From contig JAWQUS010000030.1 in the NCBI GenBank assembly GCA_036365455.1, positions 7,688,001 to 7,752,000 on the forward strand: a DNA stretch of 64,000 bases. The letters are read 5' to 3'. Made by a program: the position numbers and the translations under genes. The notes beneath the pieces are model-generated. The model was not told the origin of the DNA. It saw only the letters and a program-made list of their open reading frames with translations, and made no database searches. How positions within the stretch are numbered: position 1 is the first letter of the stretch; each line of letters opens with the position of its first letter. The stretch comes from Macrosoma leucophasiata. Taxonomy: Eukaryota > Arthropoda > Insecta > Lepidoptera > Hedylidae. This document shows, piece by piece, positions 60,601-64,000 of the stretch.

Positions 60601-61397
60601 TTTAAATCTGAACACTGGATTGGCTTGATTAACTGTTTACGGAGGAGATCACCATACATATTAGCCATCACAGGATTATCTTCTCCATTTTCTAATTTCA
60701 TAGCTTCAGATTGTAATCCATCATTGATTTGATTAATTTCTACAAAGGACAAAAGTTATATAATTGAAATTTATAGACATGACAGCTTGTGCAAATGAAT
60801 AATATGTTTTTTTACTGGTGGAAGAGTTCGAGTGACGGAGCTCGATGGAGTAGACATCACTGCATTACCTAATCTACTTGCCGCTAAATGGTAGTATTCA
60901 GGACTATTGTGTTTCAGTCAATGGTAATGTACGGCCCAGTAATTTCCCGCACAAAGGCACAAGACCTTAGCCCCCAGGAGTGGCAATGCATCTACATTGA
61001 AATTTCATGTTTCACGTTGATGTTGATTACAGGCTACAGTACTTTTTACCATCAATGTAAACTATACACTTGTTTGCCACTTCACAATAAAAATAAAAAA
61101 CTTACCTATGTGTAGTTGCCCTGTATCAGATTTGGTGCCTTGTAAAGGGGTATCATCGTTTTCGACATAGTTATTGTCAAATATTATAGTCTGTCCTGTA
61201 TATTGTTCACAGTCATCAATATTTAAATGCTCTATGTATCGGTCCAAAGTTAAATATGTCGAGTTACATGTAGGGCAAACAAGATTATTCACAACACTGG
61301 ACAAATGCTCAGCAAGAGCTTGTTTGGAATCAAAAGTTTTTTTGCAGCATAGAGGACAGTAAAATATAGGGCGTCCCATGGCGAAAATGGCATTCAT
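33696..61397 (-). CDS. Multi-C2H2 zinc-finger protein, 15 exons assembled
   Basis: Exons (minus strand): 61397-61106, 60739-60482, 59396-59236, 58274-58115, 53282-53142, 51312-51169, 48803-48717, 47519-47417, 46348-46132, 46056-45951, 44350-44230, 43587-43429, 42827-42665, 35229-35137, 33734-33696. Introns are GT-AG and the phases agree throughout, giving 747 residues. Fingers: an N-terminal pair in exon 1 (CPLC...EHL, CPTC...H...C), CNTC...H..YH in exon 3, a C4 knuckle CMFCGTC...C..C in exon 6, then C2H2 fingers in exons 7 to 13, several with HTGEKP-like linkers, about 14 in all. Exon junctions split fingers cleanly (CGKR|FKAH, CNR|PFAS). Exons 2 and 4-5 are acidic and finger-free; exon 14 reads IEPKEEEW and exon 15 ends LDASELIIP. 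It is probably a nuclear DNA-binding regulator; I do not recognise an ortholog. The exon 9/10 junction has an alternative pairing. Exon 13 could instead read through GTGAGT to a stop at 42650 (708 residues). Confidence 0.8.
33740..34984. other. Intron 14, left part: unassigned and dispersed repeats
   Basis: AT-rich intron sequence. At 34720-34925 a block (GTAAATGTTCTGGTAAAGTA ... GAAATATCGTTTTACTTGA ... AATAGCAATGC) is repeated at 52283-52460, so it is a dispersed element. GGAACCTTGAAAGAGGC near 34550 recurs inverted near 22030. Confidence 0.5.
34985..35085 (-). mobile_element. SINE D head (tRNA-like)
   Basis: The minus strand reads GACGACCCGGGTACTCCAGC ... CACGAGTTCGATCCCCGCAC ... CACAAATATTTA. 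A- and B-box-like words are present. The body is missing. Confidence 0.65.
35235..35330 (+). mobile_element. Fragment of CCGGCCAAGTGCG-family repeat
   Basis: GGCTGTGACAGACGGACAGA ... AAGGTACGGAACCCTTAAAA matches, inverted, the left end of the copy at 49463-50116. It starts only six bases from the exon 14 acceptor, so it abuts the exon and may donate part of the polypyrimidine region. Confidence 0.65.
35472..35826 (-). mobile_element. SINE C copy
   Basis: GAGTCTCTCCCCTTTTTTGG ... CAACCCGCTGTCGGATGTTT ... GCATTTTAATTTGCCACTAG ... GCGCGCTTCTTAG. It pairs with 5795-6153. Confidence 0.75.
36161..36365 (+). mobile_element. SINE D, full copy
   Basis: TTGCGACCCAGTTGGTCTAGC, B box GGTTCGATCTCC, CACCGGAACAAAAAATTG, then body GTTTCGGGACCGGATGATTG and GTAAGCGTATATTAAAG. 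A tRNA-like head with A box GGTCTAGCGG. Confidence 0.7.
36415..37060 (+). repeat. Dispersed CTAGCTG-type repeats (two blocks)
   Basis: ACTAGCTGACGCGGCAAACG at 36415 starts one block. CTAGCTGTGCCGTGTGTGCT at 36756 starts a second with CAGCTATCTGCCAGTGAAG, CAAACAGACAGACAGACATAC and TTGTTTTGGTATATGTACCG. The second matches 44612-45060 and, inverted, 38335-39015. Confidence 0.65.
37347..37682 (+). mobile_element. tRNA-headed SINE B with internal inverted duplication
   Basis: The head AACTGCCTCGGTAGCCTAGT has a clear A box, and the B box GGTTCGATTCC is intact. The tail ends ATTACAGGCGTGAAGTTACG. Unlike other copies, AAATGCATGCATTCAAGCAT is followed after an 11-nt spacer by its exact inverse, giving 22-bp arms at 37583-37604 and 37616-37637. 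Confidence 0.85.
38335..39015 (-). repeat. CTAGCTG-type repeat with four tandem 125-bp units
   Basis: This is the inverted counterpart of 36756-37060, ending GACGAAGTCGCGGGCACAGC then TAG. Its centre (about 38463-38940) carries roughly four tandem units of 124-128 bp, each with GGAGTGT, GGGACTTTCACTGGCAGATA-like, AGGAGTAACTTAGGCTAC and TACATACATAC parts. Confidence 0.75.
39016..39538. other. Intron spacer, nothing recognised
   Basis: AT-rich intronic sequence of the zinc-finger gene. I see no coding exon. Confidence 0.4.
39539..41028 (+). pseudogene. CR1-like LINE, 5'-truncated and frameshifted
   Basis: Reverse-transcriptase motifs run in order: [61 protein letters not shown] (catalytic YADD intact), [12 protein letters not shown] and [14 protein letters not shown] frameshift near 40140 and a stop at 40342 precede the C-terminal end (RFIFGLR, then [28 protein letters not shown]). 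The tail at about 41003-41027 is (AAAT)n. It is related to, but clearly different from, the LINE at 54996. It lies in the 7.4-kb intron 13 of the zinc-finger gene, antisense to it. Confidence 0.85.
41029..42010. other. Intron sequence with one unplaced GC-rich block
   Basis: GC-rich text at 41140-41280 (CAGATAGGCCCGGGGAAGGAG, CCGCTCCACCCGACAGGC) looks like a dispersed element but has no partner in the window. LINE 3'-end words (CTTCACGCCAAGCTCCTTACG) are at about 41962-41985. Confidence 0.35.
42011..42525. mobile_element. MITE with AAGGAGATGTTGC inverted ends
   Basis: AAGGAGATGTTGC at 42011-42023 and GCAACATCTCCTT at 42513-42525 are exact inverted ends. The inner words ATGGCGAATATGGCGG and CCGCCATGTTGAATG are a looser inverted pair. 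It interrupts the decayed exon copy next to it. A related ACATCTCCTTTTTTGCAGTT is at 43371. Confidence 0.65.
42533..42613 (-). pseudogene. Decayed tandem copy of zinc-finger exon 13
   Basis: The minus strand has an acceptor-like TTTTTTTGCGCAG, then GCCGTTTGCATCTTTATACGC exactly as in the real exon 13 start. It then has about 5 extra bases that shift the frame before ATGGAGATTCACACGCG. It ends in ACTCTAAATA followed by the MITE. The copy starts 52 bp downstream of the real exon's donor. It lacks the second finger of the exon and cannot replace it in frame. Confidence 0.75.
44493..44607 (-). mobile_element. SINE-like family A, fragment
   Basis: GTTGCCACCCGGAAGTCTAA ... GTGCTGAACACTACCATTTGG ... 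CAGATATATTAG, inverted and diverged. Confidence 0.6.
44612..45060 (+). repeat. Dispersed CTAGCTGTGCCCGCGACTTC repeat
   Basis: CTAGCTGTGCCCGCGACTTCGT at the start. Two copies of the TACTCCTTAT...CAGCTATCTGCCAGTGAA unit follow, then CAAACAGACAGACAGACAGAC and TTTGTATGTATATAGATT. It is the same family as 36756-37060 and 38335-39015 with fewer internal units. A further GACGGACGGACGGAC-containing block follows at 45190-45240. Confidence 0.65.
46395..46565 (-). mobile_element. SINE-like family A, 3' part
   Basis: TTTTTTATGTTATGGAAATGG ... GATGACTGCAGCCTATAGAC ... CCGGAAATTACAGGGCCGTG, inverted. It lies in intron 8, just upstream (in gene sense) of exon 9. Confidence 0.75.
46629..46735 (-). mobile_element. 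LINE 3'-end fragment with ATGATG tail
   Basis: ATCATCATCATTTCAGCGAAA ... CTGCTGGATAAAGGCCTCCA matches the 3' end of the dead LINE at 14063-15420, inverted. Confidence 0.7.
46880..47132. mobile_element. MITE-like repeat, copy 1
   Basis: GGCAGAGAATATGTAATAAT, AATGGACACTTCGACGTCCC, TACACGTCACTGAT, GAAACCAAATTAAGCGTTTG, GTGTCCGCGGTGTGCTATAG. The same words in the same order occur at 51426-51826, and the last block alone at 50858-50912. Confidence 0.6.
48079..48175 (-). mobile_element. tRNA-like SINE E head
   Basis: The minus strand reads GGGCTTCAGTAGCTCAATTGG ... GCGAGTTCGAGCCTCGC, with good D- and T-arm resemblance. A following AAATTTTTCTTTCC body is shared with 62665-62772. The acceptor ends do not pair (GGGCTTC against CTAAAGT), so I call a SINE head, not a tRNA gene. 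Confidence 0.6.
48321..48416. repeat. Perfect palindrome, 42-bp arms, 12-nt loop
   Basis: 48321-48362 and 48375-48416 are exact reverse complements, checked base by base, around AAAATAAAATAT. It lies in intron 7 of the zinc-finger gene and carries no known TE ends. Confidence 0.95.
48458..48640 (-). mobile_element. SINE-like family A, 3' part
   Basis: GGAGGGTGGCAAACTAGCTTG ... TGCAGATGCGTTGCCACACC ... GATAGTTATTACGGGGGCCA, inverted. Confidence 0.7.
48872..49190 (+). mobile_element. tRNA-headed SINE B, best full copy
   Basis: AACTGCCTCGGTAGCCTAGT (A box), GGTTCGATTCCCGGG (B box), TATCTCTGGTTCTATTGGG, TTACATGGGCCAAAACGTAA, ending ATTACAGGCGTGAAGTTACG. About 320 bp and a good reference for the family. 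Confidence 0.85.
49463..50116 (-). mobile_element. CCGGCCAAGTGCG-family repeat, full-length inverted copy
   Basis: TTAGGGTTCCGTACCTTAAA ... GTCTGTCTGTCTGTCTGTCC ... CGAGTCGAACTCGCACTTGT then CCGG. It pairs with 461-1088. CCCCCCC and internal AT-rich body, non-coding. Confidence 0.75.
50352..50838 (+). mobile_element. SINE-like family A, split by a LINE fragment
   Basis: The 5' part runs to 50423 and the 3' part resumes at 50624. The whole family consensus is present around the insert, ending CATAACATAAAAAAAAA. The sequence ACTTGCCGC is present on both sides of the insert. Confidence 0.85.
50424..50623 (+). mobile_element. LINE 3' end inserted in SINE-like A, 9-bp duplication
   Basis: It encodes the C-terminal end of a reverse-transcriptase ORF ([13 protein letters not shown] ... 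[20 protein letters not shown] ... [17 protein letters not shown], stop). It then has GAAGATACATACAT. ACTTGCCGC at 50415-50423 is repeated at 50624-50632 as target duplication. It is a heavily 5'-truncated retrotransposition event. Confidence 0.85.
51426..51826. mobile_element. MITE-like repeat, copy 2
   Basis: GCAGAGAATATGTAATAATA ... ACTTCGACGTCCCGCCCGAT ... TACACGTCACTGATTGATG ... ACCAAATTAAGCGTTTGTATG. It is longer than copy 1 (46880-47132) by an insertion at about 51595-51765. Confidence 0.55.
51835..52052 (-). mobile_element. SINE-like family A, fragment
   Basis: GACACCCACTCAAAGACCGG ... CACGATAGTGCTGAAAACTA ... GGAACTCTACCACCCGTAAAA, inverted. A further fragment lies at 52208-52282. 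Confidence 0.7.
52283..52460. repeat. Dispersed repeat shared with 34720-34925
   Basis: ATTGTAAATGTTCTGGTAAAG, CTGACTTTTACGCTGCTT, CACGAAATATCGTCTTACTT, GGCAATATACGTAATAGCAA. No ends were recognised. Confidence 0.6.
52606..52684 (+). mobile_element. LINE 3'-end fragment with GATGAT tail
   Basis: GGGAAAGGCTTTTGCCCAGT followed by AGTGGGCG and (GATGAT)n is a typical 3' terminus of RTE-like LINEs. Confidence 0.65.
52841..53100 (+). repeat. Dispersed CTGACNCGGCAAAC-type repeat
   Basis: TATCTGACTCGGCAAACTTCG ... TTGGTCCAACCGTTTTCGAC ... AACGAACAGCAATTG is the same repeat type as the block at 36415. It ends about 40 bp from the exon 5 donor. Confidence 0.5.
53350..53441. mobile_element. 92-bp MITE with CTGGGTTGCACCAA ends
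   Basis: CTGGGTTGCACCAA and TTGGTGCAACCCAG are exact 14-bp inverted ends. The interior is also partly inverted (GTTAAAGTTA / TAACTTTAAC). Confidence 0.85.
53536..53650 (+). mobile_element. SINE-like family A, deleted copy
   Basis: GGTGGTAGAGTTCCAGCGAT ... GCACTATCATGTTCCGGTCA ... TAGTTCCGGCA. The centre is deleted. Confidence 0.6.
53808..54035 (+). mobile_element. SINE D copy
   Basis: TTTGACGACCCCATTACTCC ... AGCGGTGCGAAATCACCG, a decayed B box, then GTTTCGGGTCTGGATGTTTG and GAGTGAAAGCGTATTTCAAG. It directly abuts the MITE at 54038. Confidence 0.7.
54038..54326. mobile_element. MITE with ATAGAGCAACAC inverted ends, copy 2
   Basis: ATAGAGCAACACGGGCCACTGG at the left and CCGTGTTGCTCTAT at the right. 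The interior is shared with 6537-6810. Confidence 0.85.
54872..57272 (+). mobile_element. SINE-like family A, split by a LINE
   Basis: The 5' part at 54872-54995 (ACTGGTGATAGAGCTCCAGT ... TTTCGGTCAGGTGGAGATGC) and the 3' part at 57110-57272 (CGGCCCTGTAATTTCCGGCA ... CATAACATAAAAAAATGC) join exactly at family consensus position TAATGTAC. Confidence 0.85.
54996..57109 (+). mobile_element. CR1-like LINE with long intact reverse-transcriptase frame
   Basis: An open frame runs without a stop to 56809, about 600 residues from the LINE itself. Motifs: [85 protein letters not shown] (catalytic YADD), [29 protein letters not shown], and a C-terminal zone [13 protein letters not shown] ... [15 protein letters not shown]. 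The upstream endonuclease is missing, so it is 5'-truncated and cannot move by itself. The 3' end has a (TATTC)n microsatellite at 57080-57108, which with the RT motifs suggests the CR1 group. It is the youngest-looking LINE in the window and lies in intron 4 of the zinc-finger gene, antisense to it. Confidence 0.85.
58804..59112. mobile_element. GC-rich MITE with CACACTGAGC ends
   Basis: GCAATACACACTGAGCTCGCC at the left and GGCGGGCTCAGTGTGTAATG then CGC at the right are inverted ends of about 20 bp. GTCGGC/GCCGAC words recur inside. It lies in intron 3 of the zinc-finger gene. Confidence 0.75.
59455..59620 (-). repeat. Dispersed repeat with GTCTGTCTGTCTG tract
   Basis: ATAAATGCGAAAGTAACTCTG, CTTTTCACGTCCAAACGACTG, GATGAAATTTGGTACAGAGA; inverted relative to 20971-21145. 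It lies in intron 2 of the zinc-finger gene. Confidence 0.6.
60812..61090 (+). mobile_element. SINE-like family A, full copy in intron 1
   Basis: TTTACTGGTGGAAGAGTTCG ... TGCCGCTAAATGGTAGTATT ... TTTGCCACTTCACAATAAAA. Its A-rich end lies about 15 bp from the exon 1 donor (minus strand). Confidence 0.8.
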
Positions 61398-62267
61398 GTA
61401 GGCAAACTGTTAGATGCAATCAGAGGTTTAAGCAATAGGAAGTATAGGAATTGTGTTTGTAAACAAACATTACATTCCGCATCAAATAACAAGAACTGAC
61501 AATCAATCGCATCTAAATTCTCACACAACAGTAAACCATTTTTGAAGAACTTCACACTAGAATTTGGCAAGAATCACAGATCCATGAACGTAAACTTTCC
61601 AGGTTGATTGTTGACAGTTGACACTTGACAGACATAGACATGACAGCACAGACCACAGAGTTAATACACATGGAGAAGGCACATTCTACTATAGAAACTA
61701 CTGTTTCTATAGTATACAATAATGGGTAAAATCGACACATGTCTTGACAAAAACAGTTTGACTCTTTTTAACTAACCAGTAGCTCCCTATGTAAAAAGAG
61801 ACACAAGATGTATGAAGAGTATCAATTTTGGAAATGATTTGATGTGACGTCATACTTATGCCTTCGCGTGACTTGTCAAGTAAAACGATATTTCGTATTT
61901 ACTATATCTCGGCAAGTTTTTATGTTAAACATTCCTAACCTATAGACCTTAAACCTAAGTACCTATAGACGTAGCCATGTTCGCCATATGCTTTGTGGAA
62001 GTGAGACAGTTATATACAAAGAACATAAGAAAATTGAAATAGAGCATCGTATCTTTTGTCCCTTACGGCGTGCCGGTTTTTGCTTGGCGAACTTCGTAAG
62101 TGACAGCAAAAGTTAGCCAAACAAATATCTGTCATCGCAATTGCTGTAATAGATAACCTATCGTATACGCATTTATTTATTGTTTTCGACGTATATCGGC
62201 AATTATTATTGAGTTTTTGGGTATTTATGAGAAAAAGACTCAATTAGTTAAGTGATTAGTGTATAAG
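61398..62267. promoter_or_regulatory. Divergent intergenic region between zinc-finger gene and THAP exon
   Basis: This 870-bp interval separates two opposite start codons and may be a shared promoter. CTATAGAAAC/GTTTCTATAG form an inverted pair near 61686-61712. CAAGTAAAACGATATTTCGT at about 61876-61896 is shared with dispersed repeats at 21954 and (inverted) 34865. No TATA box is clear. Confidence 0.35.
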
Positions 62268-62353
62268 ATGTGCAGTAAAATAGGAGGTTGCAGTATTTTA
62301 GCCTGTATAAACCGTACAGAAACGAGGCCTTTAAACGACATCACTTTTCATTC
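62268..62353 (+). pseudogene. Isolated THAP-domain first exon
   Basis: ATG 62268 opens MCSKIGGCSILACINRTETR followed by PLNDITFHS and ends at a good donor (TTC|GTAAGT). The C-x4-C pair and the ITFH lead-in are the first third of a THAP zinc finger. Length (86 nt) and splice phase (2) equal those of exon 1 of the THAP gene at 7519. I find no second exon with the expected W...LCSxHF block between here and the Ada3 start at 63465. Either the gene has lost its remainder, or the next exon lies beyond the window with Ada3 nested in its intron. Confidence 0.6.
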
Positions 62354-62664
62354 GTAAGTAAACAGATATTAGTAAATAATGTATGTCTATTGAACAAAAT
62401 ACACGTTGAAGCATATAACTCTTGATTATCAATTTAAAATAAAGCACATTTCTCATGAAATTCTTGATTTTCATTCAAAGAAATCCCACATACTTATTTT
62501 GGTGTGTTGCTATAAATTTACTTTTATATTCTCCCTAATTTCGTAGACATACTCGTATAAGTTTTTGTTTTCTGACAGTGTTAGAATTGAAAATAAGCCA
62601 TAACAAAATATTAAGTGGCTTTGGTAATTCTTTCCAAGATGGTGTAGAATAAAGAATATTGTTA

Positions 62665-62772
62665 ATATAGAAAAAAATGGGAAAGAAAATTTTGATTTCG
62701 GGCAGGAATCGAACCTGCAACCTCAGGATAATCAGTCCAGCCGCTTAACCTCTAAGCTACAGAGGTCCCACA
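62665..62772 (-). mobile_element. tRNA-like SINE E head
   Basis: The minus strand reads GGGACCTCTGTAGCTTAGAGG ... GCAGGTTCGATTCCTGCC, followed by AAAATTTTCTTTCCC, the same body as 48079-48175. Acceptor strands do not pair, so it is not called as a tRNA gene. Confidence 0.6.
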
Positions 62773-62819
62773 CTAATGTGTCAAACTTAGCCTTTCCTTT
62801 TTTAATTTTTAACCGACTG

Positions 62820-62918
62820 AGGGTGGGTGAACGACAAGGTTTGTCAGGACCGGGATATTTGGCGTTCTATACTCTCTGCCTACCCCGTTAGGGACCTGGC
62901 GTGAAGATACACACACAT
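62820..62918 (+). mobile_element. LINE 3'-end fragment
   Basis: ACGACAAGGTTTGTCAGGACC ... CTACCCCGTTAGGGACCTGG then CGTGAAGATACACACAC. Same terminus as 50424-50623. Confidence 0.7.
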
Positions 62919-63464
62919 CTGCATTTAAATCGAGATCTAGAGATCTCAATGTTTAAAAAGTTATCTATAAGCAAATACAAAACCAAATAACCAAAAAAAT
63001 AATTTTGAAATAGAAACATATTTCCGCCGGCGACAGCCGTTGATGATTTTATTATTTGCAAATGTTGTTTTTTGTAAGTAGGACATTAAAATTATTAATG
63101 GAAGCAGTTTGTAGGGTTTGTAGTCTATTCAAATATTTTTTCAATCGTGGCATCATAATACATAGGTAATCTGTTAAACTTATGAGAATAAAGAGTAAGG
63201 ATTCTTTAGTGATTCTTTATCTGTGCACAAAAATTGTCGGCCATGTTGTTGTGGTGTTTTTGTATAAATTAGAATCTTCAGTAGAAAAATAATATTAATG
63301 CTGGTTAAGTTTATTATTAATGTAAGCACGTTATATCTAACACGTCGAACATAATATATTCAATTTATTGCGTCTAATAACTGTGCTCTGAATTGGTGAC
63401 GCCTTGTGAGTATACGTATGTATAACACAGTACTATTTACCCGCGAATATTCGATTGGACCAAA
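62919..63464. promoter_or_regulatory. Upstream region of Ada3
   Basis: AT-rich, 545 bp. A tiny frame at 63098 (MEAVCRVCSLFKYFF, then a possible donor CATAG|GTAATC) resembles the start of a ZAD-type exon but is too short to call. The Ada3 transcription start is not determinable. Confidence 0.3.
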
Positions 63465-64000
63465 ATGTTGGGTAAAAGAATGCATCACAACAGTAAAGGA
63501 AGACTAGCTAGCAAAGGTCACGATAGCGGTAAACCATCTAGTCCTGGTGTTTCACCCTACAGTAAGCCTGCTAAAATACCAGGTGCTGTTGCTATGAGCA
63601 AAGCTAAAATGGAGATTTGTCCCATTCCATACATTAGATTACAAGACAATGCTGCGACTCTACCGCGGTTGGCAGCTATCTCTGCTAGATCAGCTGACGA
63701 ACCGATTGGAATGGATGAATTGGATGCACTACAACTAGAACTGGAGTCACTACTGTGCAATACAGCACTCCGAATAAGATATTTTCAAGGGGAAATTGAA
63801 AGTATTGATACAAATGAATCTAAAAGAGAAAAAAAGGGTAAAGCGGCAGGCAAACAACTACAATACCCAGTGAAAAGAAAATTCCAGGAAGATAGGTTAT
63901 TGAAAACCAAAGATTATACTAAGTTGTCCAACCAACCTAAAGTTCCCAAGTTCAAAAACTTTAGTAATTCATCATCTGCATCTCATAATAATTACTCAAA
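63465..64000 (+). CDS. Ada3: Ada3/TADA3, transcriptional adapter of SAGA/ATAC (5' part, runs off the window)
   Basis: The frame is open from ATG 63465 to the last base, 178 codons. Ada3 links Gcn5 and Ada2 in the histone acetyltransferase module of SAGA and ATAC in the nucleus. The diagnostic N-terminal block is at about residues 72-110: LPRLAAISARSADEPIGMDE then LDALQLELESLLCNTALRIR, corresponding to the TADA3 segment with ARSEDDGIG...ELDTLQLELE. This is followed by a Lys-rich stretch (KREKKGKAAGK) and a Ser/Asn-rich stretch. Residues 1-70 are basic and Ser/Gly/Pro-rich. The start is the first ATG after an AT-rich leader (context CAAAATG, A at -3). The conserved C-terminal Ada3 domain must lie beyond 64000. 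No stop or splice site is seen before the edge. Confidence 0.85.
   Translation, partial: MLGKRMHHNSKGRLASKGHDSGKPSSPGVSPYSKPAKIPGAVAMSKAKMEICPIPYIRLQDNAATLPRLAAISARSADEPIGMDELDALQLELESLLCNTALRIRYFQGEIESIDTNESKREKKGKAAGKQLQYPVKRKFQEDRLLKTKDYTKLSNQPKVPKFKNFSNSSSASHNNYS

Noticed and set aside
62695..62768. tRNA gene on the minus strand
   Set aside because: Acceptor stem does not pair, the anticodon stem has a mismatch, and the same SINE body follows.

Overview
The window looks like lepidopteran (moth or butterfly) nuclear DNA. It is AT-rich and carries intron-containing genes with metazoan splice signals. It is densely filled with short non-autonomous elements: tRNA-headed SINEs, poly-A SINE-like elements, MITEs, LINE fragments of types familiar from Lepidoptera, and the dispersed repeats beginning CCGGCCAAGTGCG or CTAGCTGTGCCCGCGACTTC. 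No species can be named from sequence alone. There is no bacterial operon, CRISPR array or certain RNA gene.

Layout. 0-7.5 kb is repeat land: a Gly-Ser/Pro-Asp minisatellite, a 0.6-kb foldback element, a hAT transposase relic and a 2.1-kb composite inverted-repeat element. 7.5-9.9 kb (+) holds a three-exon THAP zinc-finger/coiled-coil gene, and 10.6-12.7 kb (-) a three-exon PIF1 DNA helicase gene; the two are convergent. 13.06-15.91 kb is a hAT-type insertion with an exact 8-bp target duplication and a dead LINE inside it. 16-31 kb is mostly non-coding, repeat-poor in its right half, and rich in short GTAGGTACCTAC-like words. 31.9-32.8 kb (+) is the single-exon bHLH gene twist.

33.7-61.4 kb (-) is one long C2H2 zinc-finger gene. 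I assembled it from 15 exons whose splice phases agree (about 747 residues, about 14 fingers). Its introns hold most of the remaining mobile elements, including two CR1-like LINEs, one of them inside a SINE-like element that itself lies inside an inverted-repeat transposon. 62.3 kb (+) is a lone THAP first exon with no visible second exon. 63.47 kb to the window end (+) is the 5' part of an Ada3/TADA3 gene.

The genes are not an operon or pathway. They are neighbours: two convergent pairs (THAP/PIF1 and twist/zinc finger), and a divergent arrangement at 61.4-62.3 kb. The least expected structures are the phase-consistent 15-exon zinc-finger gene with a decayed copy of exon 13, a perfect 42-bp-arm palindrome in one of its introns, and the orphan THAP exon.
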